Below, in pieces: positions 17,346 to 25,658 of a stretch of 64,000 nt of DNA. This DNA comes from Sodalis ligni. GTDB taxonomy: Bacteria; Pseudomonadota; Gammaproteobacteria; Enterobacterales; Enterobacteriaceae. A model generated the notes under the pieces. It had not been told where the DNA came from and ran no database searches. It saw only the letters and a program-made list of their open reading frames with translations. Location of the stretch: assembly GCF_016865525.2 (NCBI RefSeq), contig NZ_CP075169.1, positions 5,394,337 through 5,458,336 on the forward strand, written 5' to 3'. The first letter of the stretch is position 1. Each line of letters opens with the position of its first letter. The position numbers and the translations under genes are program-made.

Positions 17346-18084
17346 CAGCGGCGATCCGGTGCGGTTGCAATGCCTTTAACTTGCGCCAATAAACCAGTCC
17401 CGCGGCCAGGGCGATCAATAACAGTAATCCTCCCGCGATGGTTAACAGACCGTTGGATGCTCCGCTTTTGCCCGCCCGGTTATCCACGGGCGGCTGATGC
17501 TGAATCGCGGTCTGTTTGGACATCACCACGGAAATATTGTCATAGTCCACTTGATTGAAACTATTTTTCAAAAAGCGTTTGATATCGCTTATCAGCAGCG
17601 AAGGATCGGCGTCGCTTTGATAGCTGACCAGCGCCGAGAGGTGCACCGGGGCCGGGGCCCGGCCTGTCTCGCCGGAGTCGATATCGTAGCTCACGTGCAC
17701 CCGGCCGGACAGTACGCCGTCCAGAGTCTGCAAGGATTGCTCCAGCCGCTGTTCGATGGCCGAATAAAGGCGGGCTTTTTCGGCCCGCGGCGACGAGACC
17801 AGCGAATCGCTGGGAAAGAGCTGTGCGATTTCCATACGCGGCCGCGACGGCAGATCATGGATCTTAAGCAGGTCCACCGCCGCGGGGATATCCGCCTTAT
17901 GAACGCTGATGCTATAGCCGCTTTTTCCTTTATCGGACTTGGCGGTGTCGATATTATTCCGTTGCAGGGCGGCGATAACCTCATTGGCCTGCTGCTGATC
18001 CAGCCCCTTGAGCAGAGGTTCGTCTTTGCAGGCCGCCAGAGTGAATACCAGCAGTGGAACAAGCAATAATGATTTTTTCTTCAT
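17326..18084 (-). CDS. prgK: T3SS inner-membrane ring lipoprotein PrgK (SctJ)
   Basis: A 252-residue protein, same length as PrgK of Salmonella. The lipobox is [10 protein letters not shown] (Cys19). Two ring-building motifs of the YscJ/FliF family follow: [19 protein letters not shown] and the second domain with [13 protein letters not shown] and [21 protein letters not shown], split across about 120-190. A C-terminal transmembrane helix ([21 protein letters not shown]) anchors it. It forms the inner ring with PrgH in the periplasm. It follows prgJ with a 4-bp overlap. Confidence 0.95.
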   Translation of the reverse strand: MKKKSLLLVPLLVFTLAACKDEPLLKGLDQQQANEVIAALQRNNIDTAKSDKGKSGYSISVHKADIPAAVDLLKIHDLPSRPRMEIAQLFPSDSLVSSPRAEKARLYSAIEQRLEQSLQTLDGVLSGRVHVSYDIDSGETGRAPAPVHLSALVSYQSDADPSLLISDIKRFLKNSFNQVDYDNISVVMSKQTAIQHQPPVDNRAGKSGASNGLLTIAGGLLLLIALAAGLVYWRKLKALQPHRIAADENNAA

Positions 18085-18380
18085 GATGACCGAAGCAGCG
18101 TTTCCGCCGTGCCGACAATTTTACGCGCCGCGGTACCGATAAAAGCCACGGTATTGCTGTATATCAGCATCGACTTTTGAATCGAACCCAGGACCGCGGG
18201 GTCGGCAAGATTCTCAGCCTTCATCATCCGGGTGATATCCTGCTTTTCCTCGTGAATATCGGCGGTGGTTTTCGCCATAGTCTCTTTTATAATATCGTTA
18301 ATGGAAGTCGCTTCCCCGGTTGCCGGATTAATATCCACCGCCCGATGGTGATTGACTTCAGTAATGCTGCTAATAGGCAT
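18081..18380 (-). CDS. prgJ: T3SS inner-rod protein PrgJ (SctI)
   Basis: A 99-residue protein (PrgJ of Salmonella has 101). The C-terminal half ([19 protein letters not shown]) is the helical region that packs as the rod or needle adaptor inside the needle complex. It is an early secreted substrate. A full copy of the dispersed repeat lies between it and the needle gene, which in SPI-1 is immediately adjacent. Confidence 0.88.
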   Translation of the reverse strand: MPISSITEVNHHRAVDINPATGEATSINDIIKETMAKTTADIHEEKQDITRMMKAENLADPAVLGSIQKSMLIYSNTVAFIGTAARKIVGTAETLLRSS

Positions 18381-18479
18381 ACTCTGTCCTTACTATACAT
18401 AAATACTATATATAAATCGCAATGAATACCCCTGGACGATGCGAAGGGCATCCCATGTCCAAGGGATATCGAGCACTTA

Positions 18480-18606
18480 TATACTCGTCATACTTCAAGT
18501 TGCAGCTGCGTTGACTTTCCTCGCTCACCCCAATCATTTACTTGAGTAAGCTCCTGGGGATTCGCTGCGTCGTCGCCTTACTGCAACCTGAATTATTTAG
18601 GGTATA
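18480..18606. repeat. Dispersed palindromic repeat, full-length copy, between prgI and prgJ
   Basis: A 127-bp element bounded by TATAC and GTATA. The outer arms CATACTTCAAGTTGCAG and CTGCAACCTGAATTATT are imperfect inverted repeats, and the centre contains a second one around CATTTACTTGAGTAAG. It is related, in opposite orientation, to the short copy at 15092-15149. The transcript of the prg operon must carry it as a large hairpin. Confidence 0.78.
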
Positions 18607-18614
18607 ATCAGGCG

Positions 18615-18839
18615 CTAAAATTTCGATAGTATTAATGAATCTAGATCGGCCACTTTCTTGATCGCCGTTGCGCTCAAGCTCTGCACCACGGTATATTCAT
18701 TGAGCGTGGCCTGATACTCCGCCAGAGACATGGGACTAGACGCATCCTCTATGGCTTTATCATATGCGGCTTGCACAGCTTTGTTCGCAGCATCTACCTT
18801 AGGCGCCAATCCTTCATAAATCGCGGTAATTGAACCCAT
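18615..18839 (-). CDS. prgI: T3SS needle subunit PrgI (SctF)
   Basis: A 74-residue protein of the YscF/PrgI family (PrgI has 80). It shows two helices joined by a turn (SSPMSLAEYQATLNEY), with the conserved EY and the C-terminal SATAIKKVADLDSLI amphipathic helix that lines the needle. It lies 22 bp after prgH. It polymerises outside the cell into the needle through which Sip proteins pass. The N-terminus is shorter than in Salmonella. Confidence 0.9.
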   Translation of the reverse strand: MGSITAIYEGLAPKVDAANKAVQAAYDKAIEDASSPMSLAEYQATLNEYTVVQSLSATAIKKVADLDSLILSKF

Positions 18840-18861
18840 AATTTTCTCCAGTAACAGGTTA

Positions 18862-20048
18862 TCAAGGTTTAGGAAAATACCAATGACCGGGCGTCATTTT
18901 GATGTAGCCATGTTGCCCGTATTTAAATGATTTGCCTTTCAGCCAATCGTCTTCCAGCTCGACGGCAAATTGCACGTAATGCCCATTCCAGCGGCGTTCG
19001 TATCCTTCAACAAAAGCACGGATCCTTTGACGTTCGCCATCGTTTAATGCCCCGGTAATAACAAATGTCACGCTATCGGCATTATCTATCCGGGTATAGG
19101 GCACGGCGAGTTTTTTAACGCCCTCCTCCGCGGCCGTTGCTACCGCCTGGTCATCCATGTTTTCCAATTGGATATCCTGAGCGTAGGGCAATTGCTCCAT
19201 CAATTCTTTGTGCAATAGGGTTATTCCCGCGTCGTCCAGCGAATTTCTTTGCAGGCTTATCAATAGTAACGGCCGCATGGGCTGCTCAAGATTGAAGTTA
19301 TGCAGCTTGATAAAGGGGTAATTCATCTCCAGCCAGCGCCCAATGCGCTGCGCCTCTTCACGGTAACTGGCGATAGCGACCGTTTGCGACGCTTTGATAC
19401 GCACCAGGGACTGGCGTCCCCAGGATGCATCCCGGTCATTGGCCGTCAGCACGTGCATCGTGCCGTCACGCCCGGGCAGTATCCGGTATTTTTCCGGTTC
19501 GTCGCTCAGCTGATTGGCCAGCGCCGTGATTTCCCGCTGCTGGACATCCCATTTGCCCAGAAGTAATACCAGCATAAAGGCGGTAGCCGCCGCGCAGGCC
19601 AAGGCGGCGATAGCCCACCGGTTGCGATTTTTATTGCGTAAGGGAACGGGCTCCGGCGCCTTATCAGCCTGGAAATTCAGGATGTCGTCCGACCAGGTTT
19701 CATTCCCTTTCCGTATGGCCAGCATCAGGCTCCCAACCGGATATGCCCGGTTGGTTTCCAGCGCGGCTTCCCGCGCCTCGCTATCATCAAGAATGCGTAA
19801 AACGGCCGTTTCGCCGGTAGCCGGCGCGGTGATAATCTCGAAATTGACGCTTTCGCCTTCCACCAGCAGCAGTACGCTGTCCTGAGGAAAGGAGGGTAAC
19901 GCGCAGGCGTCCAGCTCTTCTCCGCCCGCCGCGATAAACAGCGTTTTACCGGAAGAGAGATTATATTCGCACCCTTTCAACAGCCCATTCAGCAATCGAA
20001 CAACTATAACGTCATGGGGTCGGCCAATCTATCTTGTTCAGTATGCAT
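18862..20048 (-). CDS. prgH: T3SS outer inner-membrane ring protein PrgH (SctD), with probable N-terminal frameshift
   Basis: An uninterrupted 377-residue frame runs from 19995, but its only start is a TTG and it lacks the N-terminus. Upstream, ATG at 20048 opens MHTEQDRLADPMT in another frame; one extra base between 20003 and 20010 joins it to IVVRLLNGLLKGCEY, matching the N-terminal region of Salmonella PrgH (IVRLLNSSLNGCEF). The rest is canonical: FHA-like cytoplasmic domain, one transmembrane helix (WAIAALACAAATAFMLVLLL), periplasmic ring domains and the C-terminus YIKMTPGHWYFPKP. It starts the prgHIJK-org operon. Confidence 0.88.
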
Positions 20049-20506
20049 GTTAAAATTTTATCGGTATTCCATGAGATCATGATGAAATGGAGTATAAGCC
20101 GTTCCCTATATCACTTCATGATGACAATCTGATAAAGTATCCTCAATAATAATGATGCCAATAATTCTTTTTCGTATTGCACTGTTCGGCATCAAAACCT
20201 GTCCGACGCTTTGTCTATTATAGCGCCGGCGATCGCGGCATATATTGGAGAACCCTGTAGGTTACGCATGCTTGACCGTCAACGATTCGTGTAAGATATA
20301 GCATGACTATCCTACTTCAAGAATTTTAACAGCAGTGACTTCAACATCAGCATAATCACTTCTTTATTTGATGATGAATCGTCTTTTGCGGCCTTTCACC
20401 CAGGGTATAACCCAATTACCGCACATTGTCGATAGGCGGAAATAATATGCAGCGGATGATAACCTTACCGTCCCGTACGGTCTGCAGGAAATCCGGCTGC
20501 ATAGAT
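20049..20506. other. Intergenic region upstream of prgH
   Basis: 458 bp, strongly AT-rich, between iacP and prgH. In SPI-1 this is where HilA binds to switch on prgHIJK, so a HilA-responsive promoter is expected. SPI-1 has sicP and sptP after iacP; no trace of either is seen here. Confidence 0.45.
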
Positions 20507-20776
20507 CTATTTCTCGGTAATATGTCTCCTGACGATATGATAAAGATCCTCCACTGTTTCCATTTTCAGCACCTCTTTTTCCGAAATATTAATATTAAAT
20601 GTTTCCGAAATACCGATTTCAATTTCGACGAGATCTAAAGAATCAACGTACAGCTCATTTACCAGATGAAGGTGATTTAAGATCTCGTGTTGCTGTCGGC
20701 CCAATTTATCGGCCAGCAAGGCATGCAAGCGCTCTCTGATCGGCTCATCACAATGGGTCTGCGGAGTGTTGGTCAT
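20507..20776 (-). CDS. iacP: T3SS-associated acyl carrier protein IacP
   Basis: An 89-residue acyl-carrier-like protein. The phosphopantetheine attachment site is the Ser in ELYVDSLDLVE, and the surrounding helices (HLVNELYVDS, NINISEKEVLKMETVEDLYHIV) match IacP. It sits just after the SipA-like gene, as in SPI-1 (sipA-iacP). In Salmonella IacP helps translocator secretion and invasion; the acyl group and target are not firmly established. Confidence 0.92.
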   Translation of the reverse strand: MTNTPQTHCDEPIRERLHALLADKLGRQQHEILNHLHLVNELYVDSLDLVEIEIGISETFNINISEKEVLKMETVEDLYHIVRRHITEK

Positions 20777-20844
20777 GGTATGTTAGCCTCGTGCGTTATC
20801 CAGTTGCGTATAGGCCTGCCGCCCTAAGGGCGGTGGGCCGGATT

Positions 20845-23271
20845 TCAGCTTTTGCCGTCTTCTTTGATGTCGTTGGCCCCGGGTTTATAAGCGGCCAGGC
20901 GTTTTGACATATAATTCGTTTTGTCATTTGCCAGCGTTGGCACAACCTCTGGCGTTCCGTCCATCGGCACGAAATGTTTTACGCCCGATGTTCCGTGCGT
21001 ACGGTTGGACCGCCGAAGTCCCGCCGCGGAAAGCATCACCCGATTATCTGCCACCGCCGGCTGAGAAACCGGCGGCTCGGTTGTCGATGCGACCGAGGGT
21101 TTGCTTGGCGGCACTGCTTTCGTTTCAGCAGTCGGGATAGCCGGCGTATCAGCGGACTGCGGGGCCTGCATATCCTGGGCCATCATTTGAGCGACAACAG
21201 CCCGCGACAGCTGCTGTGTTCTGGCCCGAGTCTCGGCGCCGCCGTCTGCCTGCAGTTTAATTGCCTCCACAGGCGGCGACAGATAATCCACGCCGGTTTG
21301 TTTCAGATGACGCTTTGCGACTGTCAAATCTTCCCTTTTCATATTTGACGGCGCGAAATGCTTCACTTTCGGTTCGACGCGCGGCAATTGTGATAGCTGT
21401 CTGCCCTGGTTGGTGAGCACGACCGGCTGCGGGCCTTTCAGCACTGTGGAACTTGTCTGCTGACCGGTTCGCAAAGCATCTTCGTCGTTACTGTCCCGTT
21501 GATCCCGGTCCGATGGCGGCACATTTCGTACCTGGGCTCGGGAAACCGGCGACCCGGTTATGTCGGCGAAGCGTTTATTGTCCGCCATGGTACGGCTGAT
21601 GCCATAAAGCGGCAACTCCTGCGCCTTTGACAGCGGTGCGGCATATTGTGGCGCCTGGGCTGTCAGCGGCTGCGAATGGATAACGGTGGATGACAGCGCT
21701 TCATTACGGCGTGTCGCAATGGTTTCCGATTGCGCCGTGTTCAAGGGTATCTCCACCGCCTGGGTACTTACCGTCGCTTTTTGCTCCTGTGGAAGAATCG
21801 CCTCGAGGGACGTCTGTGTTCCCCAAAGAACCGGCGGCGAAATATGTTTCGCAACCTGAGAACGCGGCACAACGATACTGATGGTCTCTAGCCGGCCGAA
21901 CATTTTCGCTATGCGGTTTTGTATATCCTGCTCTACCACCTCAGCAAACATCGGCTGTGGCCCCACGTCAATCTCATACTTATCCTGGGTAGGAAGCCGG
22001 AATCGATCCGTATTGGTCGCGGCATCCACCCGTTCGGTATGGGATTTCTTACTGTCCGACTTTTCCTTGCCCCGGTAGGTGATATCGACAGGACTATAAG
22101 TGAAACGCGTGCTGAAATCGTATATGTTTATATTGTACTGGCCTGGATTTGGCGGCCCGTTAGTTTTTTCCTGATTGTCGCCCGAATGCACGGTGGCGGG
22201 ATTAATCTCATGCTCATCCGTCCCAGTCGTCAATGGTTTAGGCTTGGGCTGCTGCTCCAGAGTGGCTGTTTCCGAGGAAAGCTTCTCTTTGATCCGGTCT
22301 GCGCTCATTTGCCCTAACAAATTCGGCAGCGTCAACACCATATCGATAATACGGCAGATCTTTTCAATCTCATCGGTTTGATGTGCCTGCATGCCATCAT
22401 GCACATTTCCCCAGGTCATTTTGGCCCAGTCATCAAGGAGGTCATCGATTTTTTCCGATTGTTCCGGCGTGAGCAAAATGCCCGGTTTTTGTTCAATATA
22501 GGCTTTGATAAAGGGTCCGACGCATTGGGCACGCAACATATTGCCAGCGGCAAAAGCACCTTTGCCTGAGATAGTCGCTAAACCCATCAATAATTTATTT
22601 TCAAGATTTTTGACTTTGACATGACCGGCCTTCTTTCCCAGCTGATAACTGCCAAAAACAGACTTTCGACCCAATCCATCCGCAACCATCATTTCGGTCA
22701 GTTTCGTCATGGCGTCATTAATGCCATTCATTGCATCGCTTGATGGACCCAACGTGCGGGCCGTGTGATAAATAGTGGCGATATGGTTTAAGTGGTGAAT
22801 GGCTATTGAATTTTCACCAGTGGCAAACAACAACTCAAGTTTATCTTTATTTTTACCGGCGGCCTCAAAAAGTGAAAGTAGTTTATCCCGTTCAAAATTT
22901 TCCTTACAATCGTTGAGACCAAGCGGTGTTTGCGGATGCTTGCTTTTCGCCGCAGCGGATGCAATGGACTCGGTATCGTCCGCCGCGTTTGCCGTGGCGC
23001 CATCGTGATTATCACCGTCATCCGAACTGGTTAAACGGGCAATATTTTTTGTACGGGTTGAACGTGTTTGGCCCGAAACGTCCTTGCCTACGTCGCCACG
23101 AGAGACGCGACGGGCATCTGACTTTGCCATCGGCACCGATGATGACGCGGCCCGTGCTGTCACGTTGCCGATACCCTTCATGTGGCTTGCCAACGGCGAT
23201 GGATCTAAAATATCGCCGATTTTACGTAAAGCTGCGCCTATGGCGTTTGTTGTCGCGCTAATAGCGGTCAT
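20845..23271 (-). CDS. sipA: SipA-like type III effector with divergent C-terminus
   Basis: An 808-residue protein, started at 23271 (MTAISATT) because AGGTG precedes it; the longer start at 23301 lies inside sipD. Residues about 110-330 resemble the N-terminal domain of SipA: KSVFGSYQLGKKAGHVKVKN, VGPFIKAYIEQ, and the linker NINIYDF. From about 390 on it is Pro/Gln/Ser-rich and probably disordered, with repeats of the type KH[I/F]-x-P (KHISPP, KHFAPS, KHFVPM) and SPPV. I find no clear match to the SipA actin-binding domain. Position between sipD and iacP fits an invasion effector. Confidence 0.78.
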   Translation of the reverse strand: MTAISATTNAIGAALRKIGDILDPSPLASHMKGIGNVTARAASSSVPMAKSDARRVSRGDVGKDVSGQTRSTRTKNIARLTSSDDGDNHDGATANAADDTESIASAAAKSKHPQTPLGLNDCKENFERDKLLSLFEAAGKNKDKLELLFATGENSIAIHHLNHIATIYHTARTLGPSSDAMNGINDAMTKLTEMMVADGLGRKSVFGSYQLGKKAGHVKVKNLENKLLMGLATISGKGAFAAGNMLRAQCVGPFIKAYIEQKPGILLTPEQSEKIDDLLDDWAKMTWGNVHDGMQAHQTDEIEKICRIIDMVLTLPNLLGQMSADRIKEKLSSETATLEQQPKPKPLTTGTDEHEINPATVHSGDNQEKTNGPPNPGQYNINIYDFSTRFTYSPVDITYRGKEKSDSKKSHTERVDAATNTDRFRLPTQDKYEIDVGPQPMFAEVVEQDIQNRIAKMFGRLETISIVVPRSQVAKHISPPVLWGTQTSLEAILPQEQKATVSTQAVEIPLNTAQSETIATRRNEALSSTVIHSQPLTAQAPQYAAPLSKAQELPLYGISRTMADNKRFADITGSPVSRAQVRNVPPSDRDQRDSNDEDALRTGQQTSSTVLKGPQPVVLTNQGRQLSQLPRVEPKVKHFAPSNMKREDLTVAKRHLKQTGVDYLSPPVEAIKLQADGGAETRARTQQLSRAVVAQMMAQDMQAPQSADTPAIPTAETKAVPPSKPSVASTTEPPVSQPAVADNRVMLSAAGLRRSNRTHGTSGVKHFVPMDGTPEVVPTLANDKTNYMSKRLAAYKPGANDIKEDGKS

Positions 23272-23287
23272 AGTCTTTTCACCTATG

Positions 23288-24439
23288 CTACATGGAGGCA
23301 AGAATTTGTTTCAGCGCTTCGGCGCCGGAGGTTATCGTCGAGCTCAAAATCTTGTTTGCCGTATCGAACATCCCGTTGGCATTGCCGTATTTGGTGGTTA
23401 ACGTTTGCAACGTCGTCTGGAATTTACTCGATTGGGCATCAAAGCCGCTTTTCCACGACTGGTACTGAAAGGTCGTCATGGAACCGGACATCTCTTTAAG
23501 ATTATCGCGGATGGTGATCAAAGGAGAGAGGTCGATTGTTACCACAAAACCGCTGCCGGAGCTTTTGACGCAACCGGCGGGCAAACCCAGTTCAGAGGCC
23601 CACTTTTTCGCCTCGGTTTCGCTCACCGTGCCGGAGGCGGGGAAAAGCACGGCCTTGTCCCCGGAATAAGAGTTAATCAATGCTTCGATTTTCTTTAGCG
23701 CTTCCGGTTTGAATTCCATGGTCTGAGTGCCTTTATCATCCGTTTTAAAGGTGATTAGGGCGGTCAATCCACTCATAAAATCGCTAAAAGCGCTGTAAAA
23801 GGCGGTATAACGCTCCACCACCGTTTCATACACGTCCAGGTAGCCCGCTTTGACGATTCCAATGCCATCCACCGCATCCTGCCAAAGCTCCCGGTAGCTT
23901 TTAAACCTTTCCTCATCCAGGCCGGCAAACACAGCCGAGGCGCCGTCATCAAGGCTCTTGGCAAAGATATCAGAACCGACCGCGCCCTGCTCAAGGGCTT
24001 TGACCCCATTCAGCTTATCCATGGCCGACTTGAAATCAACCTGCCATCCCGGATCGGTTTGCGCCGACGCCAAAGAGGAGACGTTTTGCTCTTGATCGGG
24101 GGTTTCACCCCGCAGGCCGCCGTCGATGGCATTATCGAGCCGCTGTTTGCTCGCTTGGAATTGACTTTCCAACTTCGCCGTGTTGTCTTTTATATTCTTG
24201 TCATTTCTGCTCAACGTTTCACGGCAATTTTCCAGATCGGCAAGGGCCTGGGACGTTAAGGATTCCACCTCATTGACCAGCGCCGAATGGTTATTCGTGC
24301 TGATTTCTGCGGTAGACGTTTCGTCAAGAGAGTGCGCTTCAACGGCGTTTGTACGCTGGCTTGACGTCTTATCCACATTTTTGTCAAAAAAAAGGGGGTT
24401 TGATTGATTTGTTATTGATGAGAGATTTTCATAAGGCAT
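23288..24439 (-). CDS. sipD: T3SS needle-tip protein SipD (SctA, IpaD family)
   Basis: A 383-residue protein (SipD has 343) in the sipBCD position. The N-terminal 100 residues are Asn/Ser-rich. The central part (DPGWQVDFKSAMDKLNGV, RELWQDAVDGIGIVKAGYLDVYETVV) builds the coiled-coil hairpin of IpaD proteins, and the C-terminal SWKSGFDAQSSKFQTTLQTLTTKYGNANGMFDT (split over about 325-360) is the conserved end. It caps the needle, senses host contact and controls translocator release. It overlaps nothing upstream and is followed by the SipA-like gene. Confidence 0.9.
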   Translation of the reverse strand: MPYENLSSITNQSNPLFFDKNVDKTSSQRTNAVEAHSLDETSTAEISTNNHSALVNEVESLTSQALADLENCRETLSRNDKNIKDNTAKLESQFQASKQRLDNAIDGGLRGETPDQEQNVSSLASAQTDPGWQVDFKSAMDKLNGVKALEQGAVGSDIFAKSLDDGASAVFAGLDEERFKSYRELWQDAVDGIGIVKAGYLDVYETVVERYTAFYSAFSDFMSGLTALITFKTDDKGTQTMEFKPEALKKIEALINSYSGDKAVLFPASGTVSETEAKKWASELGLPAGCVKSSGSGFVVTIDLSPLITIRDNLKEMSGSMTTFQYQSWKSGFDAQSSKFQTTLQTLTTKYGNANGMFDTANKILSSTITSGAEALKQILASM

Positions 24440-24496
24440 GGTGTTAACGCTCCATATTGCGCGCCGCCGCGTCTTGGCCGGCGGCGCTTGTTATGA

Positions 24497-25645
24497 TCAA
24501 ACCGATTTACCCGCTATCATGCCGGCGGTGTCCAAATGGGCCCGTAGGATATCCGCGAGTTTTTGCGCAATGGTTTGCAGCAGGCTCTCGAAATCACGGG
24601 AATTGGCGCTGCTGGTTTCCCCCAGACCGTCGGCGGCATGTCCCACCTGCTGCAGAATATGCTGCTGCGCATTCTCACTGGCCTGAATAGCCTGGGTTTG
24701 GCCGGCGGCGATGCCCGTGATGGGGTGGTTCATCTGTGAAATGAACGTACCTTTGTTTTTGATACCCTCTGCCTTAGCCTGCTTATCCTTAAGATCGCGT
24801 TCAAGGTCGCCGATATTTTTCTTCTCGTTGTTAAATCTGGCGCCATCTTGGATATGCGACCCATATTCATTATTAGATGTTTCATGGCTCCGCTGTTGGG
24901 AAACGCTTGCGCCGTCGGCGGTTTTGAAACGTGGCGACTCGGTATCCATTGCCGAGCCAGGGGTCTGACTGCCACCCTTTGCGAAATTCAGCTGGTCGTT
25001 GTTCAGAGCATGCTGCTTTGCGAGAATAGTCTTGCTATCATTTTGTAATAGGCTTCGTTCCTGGTTAATGCCTTTTCTTTGCATCGCGTAACCCCCGCCG
25101 GAAATGGCGGTGCCGAATGCCGCCTGGCCGATAGCGCCATTGAGTGCTGTTTGTCCACTCGCTATAATGGCTTTTGCGGCGCCCTCGGTCATATCCCCTT
25201 TCAGGATCGCCATATCCCCTTTATTAATATTTTCCGCCGTTTTATTTGCCTGCAGCGCCTTTAAAATTTCGGCAAATAGGGCGGCAATATTACTGGACGT
25301 TAATTTACTGATATCAAATTCCTTTTTGACCTCCTTTTGTTCCGTGCCGTCGGCGGCACGTTGCTCCAAAACCTGCAGGAAATCCGGTCGTTCCAGCATT
25401 TTTTCCACCTCGGCATGCAGTTCTTTGACCGGCATGCGCCCGGCGCTATCGGGATGTCTTAACGTGACGGCGGCACCGGTACCTAATAAAGAGTCAAGCA
25501 TTTTGTCGGTGACGATACCGGCAAAAGATTGGCTGGATGATATCGGTTTCCCGTTGGCCTCGGCATTGCTGGTTTGAGCATTTGCGGTGAGAGCTTCCTG
25601 GTTCAGCACACTAGAGGCTATGCCTTGCGAAGATATTGCGGACAT
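24497..25645 (-). CDS. sipC: T3SS translocon protein SipC (IpaC family)
   Basis: A 382-residue protein (SipC has 409). The predicted membrane region lies in the middle (QTALNGAIGQAAFGTAISGGG), and the C-terminus is polar and helical with coiled-coil potential (NNEKKNIGDLERDLKDKQAKAEGIK). It forms the host-membrane pore with SipB; in Salmonella the C-terminus nucleates actin. That function is only inferred here. It is 13 bp downstream of sipB in the same operon. Confidence 0.88.
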   Translation of the reverse strand: MSAISSQGIASSVLNQEALTANAQTSNAEANGKPISSSQSFAGIVTDKMLDSLLGTGAAVTLRHPDSAGRMPVKELHAEVEKMLERPDFLQVLEQRAADGTEQKEVKKEFDISKLTSSNIAALFAEILKALQANKTAENINKGDMAILKGDMTEGAAKAIIASGQTALNGAIGQAAFGTAISGGGYAMQRKGINQERSLLQNDSKTILAKQHALNNDQLNFAKGGSQTPGSAMDTESPRFKTADGASVSQQRSHETSNNEYGSHIQDGARFNNEKKNIGDLERDLKDKQAKAEGIKNKGTFISQMNHPITGIAAGQTQAIQASENAQQHILQQVGHAADGLGETSSANSRDFESLLQTIAQKLADILRAHLDTAGMIAGKSV

Positions 25646-25658
25646 GATAATTTCCTTT

